A DNA stretch of 38,362 bases, taken from contig DASPRM010000029.1 of assembly GCA_035624455.1 (NCBI GenBank), forward strand, positions 1 to 38,362. Reading direction: 5' to 3'. Position numbers and translations under genes: made by a program. The first letter of the stretch is position 1. Each line of letters begins with the position of its first letter. Below are positions 1 to 10,616 of the stretch, piece by piece. The stretch is from Terriglobales bacterium (lineage in GTDB: Bacteria; Acidobacteriota; Terriglobia; Terriglobales; Acidobacteriaceae). The notes beneath the pieces are model-generated. The model ran no database searches. It was not told the DNA's origin and worked only from the letters and a program-made list of their open reading frames with translations.

Positions 1-2
1 CG

Positions 3-1958
<1,956 letters not shown>

Positions 1959-2011
1959 GCTGCGCTGCAAAAGACGCTCGAGCAGGAATGAAATCATAGC
2001 TGGCAACTGAC

Positions 2012-3661
2012 ATGTATAACCACATTCTCTCGGTCATTCTCTTCACGCCCCTGGTGGGCGCCTTTGTTGTTTTATTCCTCCCTAAAGAAAACAAGGACGC
2101 CATTCGCTGGGTGGCGAACCTGTTCGCGCTTGCCGGTCTGCTCGTTTCGCTTCCGCTGGTGCCGTGGTTCTGGGCGCAGCGGTTCGAGCCCGGCTGGAAG
2201 TTTGTGGAAGGCGCCAGGAACAACTGGATTCCTTCCATCGGGGCTGGCTATGTGCTCGGCATCGACGGCATCTCATTCCTGCTGATCATGCTGACCACTC
2301 TTCTGGGGTGGATTTCGATTCTCTCCTCCTGGACGGCGATCGAAGATCGAGTGAAGGAATACTACGCCTGGTTTCTTGTATTGCAGACGGGAATGCTCGG
2401 GGTCTTCATGGCCCTGGATTTCTTCCTGTTCTTTGTCTTCTGGGAAGCCATGCTGGTGCCAATGTACCTGCTGATTGGCATCTGGGGCGGCCCGCGCAAG
2501 CTCTACGCGGCAATCAAGTTTTTCCTCTACACGCTGCTAGGTTCGGTGCTGATGTTACTGGCAATCTTGTTCTTGTATTTCCATCACCACACCGTGACCG
2601 GCGTGTACACCTTCCACATCCCGGATCTTTACACCACGGCGCCACAAATCGACTTCAGGTACGCCATCTGGCTCTTCCTGGCATTCTTTGTCGGGTTTGC
2701 CATTAAGGTTCCGATGTTCCCGTTTCACACCTGGCTGCCCGACGCTCACGTCGAAGCGCCCACTGCCGGTTCGGTAATCCTGGCCGGCGTCCTGCTGAAG
2801 ATGGGAACATACGGTTTCATCCGCTTCTCGCTGCCATTTTTCCCGCAGGTGGTCATGGATCCCAAGGTGCGCGGCTGGCTGATCTTCTTATCCATTGTGG
2901 GCATCGTGTATGGAGCACTGGTGTCACTGATGCAGAAGGATATGAAGAAACTTGTGGCGTACTCGTCGGTGAGCCACCTGGGCTTCTGTACCCTGGGAAT
3001 CTTTGCACTGAATCAGGCGGGGCTCAGCGGATCTGTGCTGCAGCAGATTAATCACGGAATCTCCACCGGGGCACTGTTCTTGATCGTGGGTATCCTCTAC
3101 GAACGGCGCCACACGCGGGAGATTTCAGAATACGGCGGCATTTCCAACGTAATGCCGGTGTATGCCACTATCACAATGATCATGTTTCTTTCGTCGATGG
3201 GCTTGCCGCTGCTCAACGGCTTCATTGGCGAGTTCACCATCCTGCAGGGGGCGTTTCTTGAGAGCAAGGCGTGGGCTGCCTGGGCGGTTCCGGGAGTCGT
3301 GCTAGCGGCAGCCTACCTGCTGTGGCTTTATCAGCGCGTTTTCTTTGGTAAGGTGAATAACCCGAAGAATGAACATTTAAAGGATTTGACTCCTCGCGAA
3401 GTTCTTTGCTTTGCGCCGCTGCTGATAGCCGCCTTTTGGATTGGTCTGTATCCCAAGCCGTTTTTCCAGATCCTCGACAAACCGGTGAGCAATCTGGTGA
3501 TGACGGTTCGGCCGGATCAACGCCGGCCCGTCATGGCCAGTACAAGTGGGGCAGGGATAACCGCCCCCTCAAGGCAGGCTCCGCCTACAGTTATTTCCCA
3601 ATCCTCGGACATTGCTACGGCTAAAGTTTCACCAACACCGCAGGAAGGGAATCGCCGATGA
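2012..3661 (+). CDS. nuoM: NADH-quinone oxidoreductase subunit M, copy 1
   Basis: Antiporter-like proton channel subunit of complex I, about 14 membrane helices. Seen: channel glutamate in FVFWEAMLVPMYLLIG, and the lysine/histidine block KVPMFPFHTWLPDAHVEAP. The 549 residues exceed the roughly 500 usual for the family because of a hydrophilic tail of about 50 residues rich in Ser, Thr, Pro and Ala after the last helix. The second copy at 10613-12133 lacks this tail. Its stop codon overlaps the nuoN start (ATGA, 4 bp), indicating translational coupling. Confidence 0.96.
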   Translation: MYNHILSVILFTPLVGAFVVLFLPKENKDAIRWVANLFALAGLLVSLPLVPWFWAQRFEPGWKFVEGARNNWIPSIGAGYVLGIDGISFLLIMLTTLLGWISILSSWTAIEDRVKEYYAWFLVLQTGMLGVFMALDFFLFFVFWEAMLVPMYLLIGIWGGPRKLYAAIKFFLYTLLGSVLMLLAILFLYFHHHTVTGVYTFHIPDLYTTAPQIDFRYAIWLFLAFFVGFAIKVPMFPFHTWLPDAHVEAPTAGSVILAGVLLKMGTYGFIRFSLPFFPQVVMDPKVRGWLIFLSIVGIVYGALVSLMQKDMKKLVAYSSVSHLGFCTLGIFALNQAGLSGSVLQQINHGISTGALFLIVGILYERRHTREISEYGGISNVMPVYATITMIMFLSSMGLPLLNGFIGEFTILQGAFLESKAWAAWAVPGVVLAAAYLLWLYQRVFFGKVNNPKNEHLKDLTPREVLCFAPLLIAAFWIGLYPKPFFQILDKPVSNLVMTVRPDQRRPVMASTSGAGITAPSRQAPPTVISQSSDIATAKVSPTPQEGNRR

Positions 3662-5205
3662 GTAGTGCGATCCAGCAGTACTTCACCAGCGCGGACTACC
3701 TGCTGTCGCTTCCCATGATCATGCTGTCGCTGTTTGCGCTGGGAATCCTGCTGATCGACCTGATGCTGCCGGCGGAATGGAAGCACGCCAACGTCTGGCT
3801 AGCGCTCGCCGGTATTCTGTTCTCTGCCGGTGGGGTATGGAAGATTCAACTCGCTTACCGGATTGCCGACTCCCGCGGCCAGCCTGCAGCCGCTTTTCTG
3901 GGCTTCGGGGACTCGCTCATTGTGGATCGTTTTGCCGTTTACTTCTTTTATCTATTCCTGGCGGGCGCGGCGATTGCCATTCTGATGGGAGTGCGCTACC
4001 TCGAGATCGAGCGCGAGAACCATGGCGAGTTCTATGCGCTGGTTCTGTTTTCCGTAGTGGGCATGATGTGCATGGCCGCGGGTTATGACATCGTGCTTCT
4101 GTTTATCGGCTTGGAGTTGATGGCGATCTCGACTTACGTGCTGGTGGGATTTCTGCGGCGGGATCAGCGTTCCAATGAAGCTGCGCTCAAATATCTGCTT
4201 CTGGGCGCATTTTCCTCGGGGATCTTCGCCTATGGGCTTTCTCTGTTTTACGGTCTCGCTGGCAGCACGAACGTGCGAACGATTGCGCAGAAGCTGGAAG
4301 ATCAGGTGCGCAACAACCCGCATGATCCGGTAGTGATTCTTGCTTTGCTAGCCACAGCCACAGGCTTGTTGTTCAAAATTGCTGCCGTGCCGTTTCATCA
4401 GTGGGCGCCGGATGCGTATGAAGGTGCACCGACCAGTATTACGGGTTTCATGTCCGTGGCAGTGAAGTCAGCAGCTTGGGCGATGTTACTGCGCATCTTC
4501 CTGTTCATGATCTATCCGTTGCGACCGACATACGTGCCTTTACTGGTGTTTGTCGCAATTGCCACAATGACTGGCGGCAACCTGGCGGCGCTCGCGCAAA
4601 CCAATCTGAAGCGGCTGCTGGCGTACTCTTCGATCGCGCATGTCGGCTATATGCTTCTCGGATTGATTGCCGGCACCGCGACAACCGCGAGCACAACCGG
4701 GATCAAAGGCATTCTGGTTTACCTGCTGGTGTACACATTCATGAACCTGGGTGCCTTCGCGGTGATTACTTCACTGCGCCGCCGCGACGTCATTGGCGAT
4801 GAGATTGATGACATCGCCGGCTTGATCTCGCGTGCACCCACGGAAGCAATGCTGATGCTGCTCTTTCTGCTTTCGCTCTCAGGAATACCGCCCATGGCGG
4901 GATTTTGGGGCAAATACTTCATCTTTCTCTCGCTGATCGAATCGGGACACTACCTGCTGGCCTCACTGGCGGTGCTCTATGCGGTTTTAGGGTTGTACTA
5001 TTACATGCGCATCGCGAGCGCCATCTTCATGCGACCGGCGGCCGACACGGAACCGGTTTCCATGAGCCCGGGTCTGCGGCTGGCATTGCTGATCACCGGC
5101 GCTGCCACGGTCTTCATTGGAATCTTCCCGGAGTTGTTCTTGCGCGCAGCGAATTGGTCACTAAATACGCCGCAGGCCAATGCGATCGCCAGCCTTTTCC
5201 GGTGA
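3658..5205 (+). CDS. nuoN: NADH-quinone oxidoreductase subunit N, copy 1
   Basis: Third antiporter-like channel subunit of complex I. Seen: LLFIGLELMAISTYVLVGF with the conserved glutamate, and KIAAVPFHQWAPDAYEGAP with the conserved lysine, over 515 residues that are almost wholly hydrophobic helices. The ATG overlaps the nuoM stop by 4 bp. It ends the visible nuo series on this strand. A 9-bp perfect hairpin starts at its last stop base, and the ATP synthase genes begin 75 bp later on the same strand. Confidence 0.96.
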   Translation: MSSAIQQYFTSADYLLSLPMIMLSLFALGILLIDLMLPAEWKHANVWLALAGILFSAGGVWKIQLAYRIADSRGQPAAAFLGFGDSLIVDRFAVYFFYLFLAGAAIAILMGVRYLEIERENHGEFYALVLFSVVGMMCMAAGYDIVLLFIGLELMAISTYVLVGFLRRDQRSNEAALKYLLLGAFSSGIFAYGLSLFYGLAGSTNVRTIAQKLEDQVRNNPHDPVVILALLATATGLLFKIAAVPFHQWAPDAYEGAPTSITGFMSVAVKSAAWAMLLRIFLFMIYPLRPTYVPLLVFVAIATMTGGNLAALAQTNLKRLLAYSSIAHVGYMLLGLIAGTATTASTTGIKGILVYLLVYTFMNLGAFAVITSLRRRDVIGDEIDDIAGLISRAPTEAMLMLLFLLSLSGIPPMAGFWGKYFIFLSLIESGHYLLASLAVLYAVLGLYYYMRIASAIFMRPAADTEPVSMSPGLRLALLITGAATVFIGIFPELFLRAANWSLNTPQANAIASLFR

Positions 5206-5225
5206 GTCGACGCTGCGCGTCGACT
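5205..5225 (+). other. Hairpin between nuoN copy 1 and atpZ
   Basis: AGTCGACGC and GCGTCGACT form a perfect 9-bp stem with a 3-nt loop directly after the nuoN stop. A second, weaker stem (GGACG with CGTCC, 5227-5243) follows. No run of T follows, so a classical intrinsic terminator is unlikely. An mRNA processing or stability element separating nuo from atp messages would fit. Confidence 0.45.
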
Positions 5226-5280
5226 TGGACGGACGAGACGTCCATCCGCACGTGTGGTCCAAATCTGCTAACCTCTTGCC

Positions 5281-5523
5281 ATGCCCAAGCCTGAAGATCA
5301 GCCGAAGGAGCGCAGCTTTGTCGTTCAGGTGGCGCGATATTCGGAGATCGGCTTCATCATTCCGGCGGCGGTCATCCTCGGGCTGTTTCTAGGCAAGGCG
5401 CTTGACTGGTGGCTGCACACTCACTGGCTGATGATCGCCGGCATCGTCTTTGGAGCGATTGTCGGTTTTGTGCAGATGATCCGCATGGTTACGTCGGCTT
5501 CGCGGGATGAGCATGAGAAGTAA
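5281..5523 (+). CDS. atpZ: AtpZ/AtpI-family small membrane protein
   Basis: Eighty residues with a charged N-terminus, two hydrophobic helices (about residues 20-40 and 48-68) separated by a short basic/Trp-His loop, and a charged tail. This is the layout of the AtpZ/AtpI family (putative F0F1-ATPase subunit), which helps ATP synthase assembly or Mg/Ca uptake. Context supports it: atpI starts 3 bp after its stop, then atpB and atpE. The exact family name is from layout and neighbourhood, not from a diagnostic motif. Confidence 0.75.
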   Translation: MPKPEDQPKERSFVVQVARYSEIGFIIPAAVILGLFLGKALDWWLHTHWLMIAGIVFGAIVGFVQMIRMVTSASRDEHEK

Positions 5524-5526
5524 TGG

Positions 5527-5973
5527 ATGACGGAAGCTTCCCAACCCGATCCGTCCAGCTTGCCGCAAGACGCCGCAGAACGCTTTTACGGGGGCGCGCC
5601 GGATCGCATTCTTAGGTTGATCCTGTTGGTTGGAATGGTACTCATTATTCCTTGCTGGCTGCGTTTTGGGAGCGCGTCTGCCTTAGGCTTCCTGCTGGGA
5701 ATTGCGCTTTCCTGGCTGAATTTCCACTGGCTTACCGCAGTCATTCGCGGCCTTGCAGATCGCGTGATCAGCGCGCCTCGCCGCGACCGTGGTGGCACGA
5801 TCGTGGCACGCTTCCTGCTGCGTTACTTTTTGATCGGACTAGCGGCCTATGTTATCTTGATCGGTTGGTCTTCAGCCCTGTACGGACTCCTGGCGGGACT
5901 GTGCCTGCCAGTCGCGGCGATGATGCTGGAAGCCGGATATGAGGCTTTCGTGGCTTTGCATCGCGGGCTTTAG
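5527..5973 (+). CDS. atpI: ATP synthase protein I (AtpI-like)
   Basis: A 148-residue protein with a hydrophilic N-terminus of about 28 residues and four predicted membrane helices, the size and shape of the ATP synthase I chain. AtpI family members act as chaperones for c-ring assembly. It lies between atpZ and atpB with 3 bp and 32 bp gaps, so it is most likely co-transcribed with them. Sequence similarity in this family is low, so the call rests on topology and position. Confidence 0.75.
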   Translation: MTEASQPDPSSLPQDAAERFYGGAPDRILRLILLVGMVLIIPCWLRFGSASALGFLLGIALSWLNFHWLTAVIRGLADRVISAPRRDRGGTIVARFLLRYFLIGLAAYVILIGWSSALYGLLAGLCLPVAAMMLEAGYEAFVALHRGL

Positions 5974-6005
5974 TCTCGACATAAGCCGTTTCTCCGGACA
6001 TCTGA

Positions 6006-6737
6006 ATGCACGCAGAACTCCCGTTCACTATTCTGCTCAACCGGCTGCTGGCAGGTCCAGTCACGGCATTGCTGCACGCGCTGGGAATTCAAGTACACGA
6101 TCCCGCTCGGCCCATCCCGGATTTTGTTGCAGTGCAGATTCTGGTAGTCATCCTGCTGATTCTGTTCTTTATTGTCGTGCGGAGCCGGCTCTCGGTGGAT
6201 CAGCCATCGGCACTGCAACATGTGCTGGAAGGGATTCATGGGTTTGTAAACGGTCAGGCGAACGAGATCATTGGCCACGGCGCGGAGAAATACACTGGCT
6301 ACTTGATCGCCTTGGGGATGTACATCCTGAGCTGCAATCTGATCGGACTGATTCCCAGCCTGGAGTCCCCAACGGCATTTCCCTCAGTGCCCCTGGGCTG
6401 CGCGCTGGTGACATGGTTTTATTATCACGTGCAGGGGCTTCGGGCCAACGGCCTCGGATACTTCAAGCATTTTGCCGGACCGGTATGGTGGCTGGCGCCG
6501 CTGATGTTCCCCATCGAGGTCTTTAGCCACCTGGCACGCATCATGTCGCTCACCATCCGTCTTTTTGCCAACATGTTTGCCGGCGACATGGTGACGCTGG
6601 TTTTCTTTTCGCTCGTGCCTCTGGGAGTGCCGCTGATTTTTATGGGCTTGCACCTCGGCGTTTCCTTTATTCAGACCTACATTTTTGTGTTGCTGGCGAT
6701 GGTGTATCTCGCCGAGGCGACGGCCCACGAGCACTGA
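6006..6737 (+). CDS. atpB: F-type ATP synthase subunit a
   Basis: Stator channel subunit of the F0 sector, 243 residues. Seen: the essential arginine at about residue 185 in SLTIRLFANMFAGDMV, preceded by FPIEVFSHLARIM, and a C-terminal hydrophobic hairpin ending in YLAEATAHEH. The length is normal for the family. It is followed after 162 bp by atpE. The b subunit and F1 genes, which usually come next, are not present. Confidence 0.96.
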   Translation: MHAELPFTILLNRLLAGPVTALLHALGIQVHDPARPIPDFVAVQILVVILLILFFIVVRSRLSVDQPSALQHVLEGIHGFVNGQANEIIGHGAEKYTGYLIALGMYILSCNLIGLIPSLESPTAFPSVPLGCALVTWFYYHVQGLRANGLGYFKHFAGPVWWLAPLMFPIEVFSHLARIMSLTIRLFANMFAGDMVTLVFFSLVPLGVPLIFMGLHLGVSFIQTYIFVLLAMVYLAEATAHEH

Positions 6738-6899
6738 AGCTTTGCAGCAATCTTTCATCGCGGGCTCAGGTCGGCATATGGCGACTATCGCAGGCAGGGA
6801 CTTTAAGGGACCAAGGAATCATCGTGTGTCAGCGTGAGGGCGTCTGTACGAGGATGACGTCAACCACCCACTGGCCACAATTCATGAGGAGAAACCAAA

Positions 6900-7211
6900 A
6901 TGCGTAGATTGATGACGTTGTGCTTGACGATAGCGGCAATGCTGGTGGTAACCGCTCCGGCGTATGCGCAGGGCGGGGAAGCAGCGGGCGCCCCCAACTG
7001 GGTTGCCATTACCTCTGGATTTGCCATGGCGCTGGCCGTAGCACTGGCTGCGCTCGGGCAATCGCGGGTAGCATCCTCGGCGTGCGAGGGAATGGCGCGG
7101 AATCCTTCCGCCCGCCCGGGAATTCAGCTAGCACTGATTCTTGGCCTGGCCTTTATTGAGTCGCTGGTGCTCTTCACGCTGGTGATCATCTTCGTGAAGG
7201 TAGTGCGGTAG
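6900..7211 (+). CDS. atpE: F-type ATP synthase subunit c with N-terminal signal-like extension
   Basis: Rotor ring subunit that carries the ion. The mature part is two helices with a polar loop ARNPSA. The ion-binding glutamate is at residue 87 in LAFIESLVLF, with Ser88 next to it and Gln54 in helix 1 (ALGQSRV). Residues 1-23 look like a signal peptide (basic MRR, hydrophobic core, AYA then QG), making the protein 103 residues instead of about 80. The ATG is preceded by a good GAGGAG ribosome site. Gln, Glu and Ser match three positions of the Na+-binding c-ring pattern, but the usual Thr and Tyr are Leu and Phe, so ion choice is undecided. Confidence 0.95.
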   Translation: MRRLMTLCLTIAAMLVVTAPAYAQGGEAAGAPNWVAITSGFAMALAVALAALGQSRVASSACEGMARNPSARPGIQLALILGLAFIESLVLFTLVIIFVKVVR

Positions 7212-7245
7212 TTCCGGCATCACCTGGCATTTTGATTTCCTGTTG

Positions 7246-7280
7246 AGCGCCCCATCTCCGCACCAGTAAGGTGGGGCGCT
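7246..7280 (+). terminator. Possible terminator hairpin after atpE
   Basis: AGCGCCCCA and TGGGGCGCT form a perfect 9-bp GC-rich stem with a 17-nt loop, 34 bp after the atpE stop. The following bases (GAACTTCCTTG) hold only a weak T-rich stretch. Position at the end of the atp genes supports termination, but the missing T-run lowers confidence. Confidence 0.5.
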
Positions 7281-7379
7281 GAACTTCCTTGTAACTCGGG
7301 CCTCGTGGGAACGCACGTCCTCGCCAACGGAGCGCCGGCTCCGCCGCCAGAGTCTCGCACTTACGTCCTAGGCGCCGCA

Positions 7380-7385
7380 TATAAT
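7380..7385 (+). promoter_or_regulatory. Perfect -10 box for a likely leaderless ABC exporter message
   Basis: TATAAT ends 5 bases before the GTG start at 7391. Transcription from such a box would start about 6-7 bases downstream, that is at the GTG itself, giving a message without a leader. No clear -35 box at the right distance and no ribosome site before the GTG were seen. Confidence 0.5.
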
Positions 7386-7390
7386 GCTCT

Positions 7391-8329
7391 GTGCCAGCCG
7401 CTCTCCAATACCAGGAGATCACGAAGGAATACCGTTCCTGGTCCGGGCGAAAGCGTCTGCTCGCCCTGGATGATTTCTCACTGACAGTTGAGACTGGGGA
7501 GATTCTGGGCTTTCTCGGCCCAAATGGCGCAGGGAAAACCACTGCCATGCATCTTGCCCTAGGCTTCATGCGGCCAACGAAAGGCAACGGGAGGGCGCTG
7601 GGGCAGCCCTTTGGTGACGCGCGGACCCGCCGCCGCGTAGGGTTTCTCGCGGAAAATGTTGCTTTCTATCATCGGTCGGCGCGCGATCTGTTGCGCTTTT
7701 ACGGCGCATTGAACGGGCTCCGCGATCCTGAGCTGGCATCTCGCGTGAAGGAAGTTATCGACCTCTTGCAGCTCAACGATGTTGCCAACCGAAATGCGGG
7801 CAGGCTTTCCCGCGGCATGCTGCAGCGCCTAGGACTGGCGCAGGCACTGGTCAATGCCCCGGACCTACTGCTGCTCGACGAACCGACTTCAGCGCTCGAT
7901 CCAGGGGGCCGGGTGGCTGTGCGTGATCTTTTGCTACAACAGAAGCGGGGGGGCAAGACTGTTTTTCTCAGTTCCCATCTGCTATCGGAAATCGAGCTGA
8001 TTTGTGATCGTGTAGCGATCCTGCATAAGGGCCGCCTGATCCGATTGGGGAGGACATCGGAACTGTTGGAGTCTTCCGAGGAGTTTGAAGTCGTAGCGAG
8101 GGGGATTTCCGCCAGCGCGGTTACGGGTGCGGCAATGAATGACGGTAATGTTGTGTTCACAGTTAGGCGGGATCAGCAGAGGGCGGCGCTGGAAAAAATC
8201 TGGAGCGCGGGTGGAGAGGTTCTTCGAGTGAACCCGCGAAAAGGGTCATTGGAGGATGTCTTTCTGGTACTGACGGGAGCACAGCCCGCTGAGTCGGGCA
8301 AGGGCTCATCGAATGAGGACACGTCATGA
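7391..8329 (+). CDS. ABC transporter ATP-binding protein (ABC-2/CcmA type)
   Basis: Cytoplasmic ATPase of a two-component exporter, 312 residues. Seen: Walker A GPNGAGKT (43-50), signature LSRGM (139-143, differing from LSGGQ), Walker B LLLLDEP (159 onward) with the D-loop SALD, and the H-loop His at 196 in LSSHLLSE. About 90 residues after the nucleotide-binding domain resemble the C-terminal regulatory part of drug or polysaccharide exporters. Start is GTG with no visible ribosome site. The stop overlaps the next start (ATGA), so the permease is translationally coupled. Substrate cannot be read from sequence. Confidence 0.93.
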   Translation: MPAALQYQEITKEYRSWSGRKRLLALDDFSLTVETGEILGFLGPNGAGKTTAMHLALGFMRPTKGNGRALGQPFGDARTRRRVGFLAENVAFYHRSARDLLRFYGALNGLRDPELASRVKEVIDLLQLNDVANRNAGRLSRGMLQRLGLAQALVNAPDLLLLDEPTSALDPGGRVAVRDLLLQQKRGGKTVFLSSHLLSEIELICDRVAILHKGRLIRLGRTSELLESSEEFEVVARGISASAVTGAAMNDGNVVFTVRRDQQRAALEKIWSAGGEVLRVNPRKGSLEDVFLVLTGAQPAESGKGSSNEDTS

Positions 8330-9024
8330 GGGCCGCCGGACTGCTGGCTTGGAGCTTCATTCGCCAGAATCGGTGGCCAACGATCGCGTTGCTGGCATGG
8401 GTGGCGCTGAGTGGGGGCTTGGCGAAACAGGAAGCCTCGCAGTCATTAGAAGAGGCGCTGTACCTGTACAAGTTGGCGATGGTGTATGTGATCGGGTTCA
8501 CGGCGTTTCTGGCAGCGTCGGTAATCCAGAGCGAACGAAGCTCGCGGCGAATTCTGGCGGTGCTATCGAAGAGCGTTTCTCGCAGCGAATATCTCCTGGG
8601 AATCGTGCTGACGTTCGCTGGTATTGCGGCGGGCTGTTGCCTAGTAATGCTGTTCACAGGCGCATGGATATTCGGGCGTAGCAGCCTCGTATCGCTGCTG
8701 GAGCTGATGGCTGCTGTTCTTGCCGCCTGCCTTCTGGCAGGAACGGCATCACTCCTGTTCTCCACGTTCCTCAATCCGATTCTGGCCGTGGTGGCGGCGA
8801 GTGCGCTTTTGGCGGCTTCGAGTGCAGTTCGCAATTCGTTTCCCCTGCGCGAACTGGTTTTGCCAGCGTACCCGCTGATGTCCTCAATCATGGAGTTTTC
8901 ATTTGATAGTGGATGGCAGGTATCCGGGAGCGCTCTGCTGGGAGCGGTTGTGGAGGCCGCGGTCGTGTGGATGGTCGCGTGCTGGGTCTTCGCGCACAGG
9001 GACATCGCGGTGGCGGTGGATTGA
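8326..9024 (+). CDS. ABC-2-type permease subunit
   Basis: A 232-residue hydrophobic protein with about six membrane helices, starting inside the ATPase stop codon. It pairs with the ATPase as the membrane half of an exporter, in the manner of ABC-2 permeases. The loop after helix 2 is charged (SERSSRRILAVLSKSVSRSE), as in this family where it contacts the ATPase. No motif identifies the exported compound. Confidence 0.8.
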   Translation: MRAAGLLAWSFIRQNRWPTIALLAWVALSGGLAKQEASQSLEEALYLYKLAMVYVIGFTAFLAASVIQSERSSRRILAVLSKSVSRSEYLLGIVLTFAGIAAGCCLVMLFTGAWIFGRSSLVSLLELMAAVLAACLLAGTASLLFSTFLNPILAVVAASALLAASSAVRNSFPLRELVLPAYPLMSSIMEFSFDSGWQVSGSALLGAVVEAAVVWMVACWVFAHRDIAVAVD

Positions 9025-9051
9025 GGCGGACGGCGACTGCCAGGCTTTCAG

Positions 9052-9105
9052 CAAGCGAGCCGCTTGAGAACTGAACTGCAGATCGCCCGGTCGCTTGCGG
9101 CGACC
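9052..9105. other. Small hairpins in the convergent gap between the exporter and nuoN copy 2
   Basis: The 149-bp gap between converging genes holds CAAGCG-AGC-CGCTTG (9052-9066) and GGTCGC-TTGCG-GCGACC (9089-9105). Both are symmetrical and could end transcription from either side, but neither is followed by a T-run. Confidence 0.35.
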
Positions 9106-9173
9106 TCATAATGACAACGCCGAGAGGTGGGGCTCGTCAGAGAGCGCGGCGGTCGTTGAGCAGACGCTGGGTT

Positions 9174-10616
9174 CTACTTCACCAATTCGTGGGCGGACTG
9201 CAGTGCGTACTGCAACACCCGATTAGGAAATACTCCCAGATATATTGTTGCCACCAGGCAGGCAATCAGCGAGACAACCAACGCGGGGGCCATTGGAGTG
9301 CACGGAACCTCGCTTTTGGGTTCACGCATATACATGTAGACCATCACGCGCAGATAGTAGTAGGAGGCAATGGCGCTGTTAATCACGCCGATGATCGTGA
9401 GCCCAACCAGATGTGATTGCATGGCTGCCTGAAAGACGTAGAACTTGGCGAGAAACCCTCCAGTGATCGGAATCCCAATCAGCGAGAGCAGAAACACCGT
9501 GAGTATGGCAGCCATAGCGGGTGCGCGCCGGCCCAGGCCGGAATAGTCATCAATGGTCACGTAGCGCTCGCCGAGGTTGGCGAAATGGCTGATCACTACA
9601 AAAGCGCCCACGTTCATTGCTGCATAGGCGGCGGTGTAGAAAATGGCAGCGGAAATCCCGATTTCTTTGGCTGCCGCGAACGCAACCAGCAGATATCCGG
9701 CGTGGGCGATGGAAGAATAGGCTAGCAGGCGCTTCACATTGTTTTGCACCAACGCGCCCAGGTTCCCGATGGTCATCGAGAGAATGGCTGACGCCCAGAT
9801 GAGCCAGAACCAGCCTGGGGCGGACGAGCCGAACAAAACGCGCAGCAACACGGCGAACGCTGCAGCTTTTGGTCCGGTGGACATCAAGGCCACAACCGGC
9901 GCCGGAGCTCCTTCATACACATCCGGCGTCCAGATGTGAAAAGGGGCAGAGGCTACCTTGAAGCCGAGGCCCACGAACATCATCGCCATTCCGGCATAGG
10001 CAAGCGTGGAGGGTCCGCTGCGTAGAGTGTTGGCGATCACGTACACGCTGGTGGAACCCGTGGCGCCGAACATCAGCGCCACTCCGTACAGGAAAAATGC
10101 GGTTGCGAACGAGCCCAGCAGGAAATATTTCAAAGAGGATTCAACGCTAATGGCCACCCTACGGCGAAAGCCCGCCAAAATATAGGTGGAAATGGAGGAG
10201 ATTTCCAGAGCGATGAATACCAGTACCAACTCGACTGCGGAGGACATGAGCATCATGCCCACGGTCCCCAGGAGGATAAGGCCGTAGTATTCGCCGCTTC
10301 GGAGTTGCTGCACCTGCATGTACTCGAAGGATGCGAGGATCACCACAATGGAGATGATCCCGATGAGCACATGAAAGAAGATGCTGAACGTGTCGACACG
10401 AATCATGCCGTCGAAGCCGAATCCGGTGTAGCCGGCTCCAAAAGCACTGGCTGCCGTGGCAAGGATTGCGCCAATGAGGGCCAGAATTCCGACAGGCTTC
10501 CGATCCCCGCTTTCGTCCAGCAGCGGATCGACGATCATGACCAGCATGCCAAACACAATAAGCAACAGCTCAGGCAGAATGCGGAGGTAATCGGCGGTGG
10601 GAATGGTAATGGTCAT
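9174..10616 (-). CDS. nuoN: NADH-quinone oxidoreductase subunit N, copy 2
   Basis: Antiporter-like channel subunit of complex I, 480 residues, a normal length. Seen: glutamate in LVFIALEISSISTYILAGF and the lysine block KVASAPFHIWTPDVYEGAP. It is the last gene of the minus-strand nuo operon and its start overlaps the nuoM stop by 4 bp. It shares the family core with the copy at 3658-5205 but differs throughout, including a shorter N-terminal region. Confidence 0.96.
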   Translation of the reverse strand: MTITIPTADYLRILPELLLIVFGMLVMIVDPLLDESGDRKPVGILALIGAILATAASAFGAGYTGFGFDGMIRVDTFSIFFHVLIGIISIVVILASFEYMQVQQLRSGEYYGLILLGTVGMMLMSSAVELVLVFIALEISSISTYILAGFRRRVAISVESSLKYFLLGSFATAFFLYGVALMFGATGSTSVYVIANTLRSGPSTLAYAGMAMMFVGLGFKVASAPFHIWTPDVYEGAPAPVVALMSTGPKAAAFAVLLRVLFGSSAPGWFWLIWASAILSMTIGNLGALVQNNVKRLLAYSSIAHAGYLLVAFAAAKEIGISAAIFYTAAYAAMNVGAFVVISHFANLGERYVTIDDYSGLGRRAPAMAAILTVFLLSLIGIPITGGFLAKFYVFQAAMQSHLVGLTIIGVINSAIASYYYLRVMVYMYMREPKSEVPCTPMAPALVVSLIACLVATIYLGVFPNRVLQYALQSAHELVK

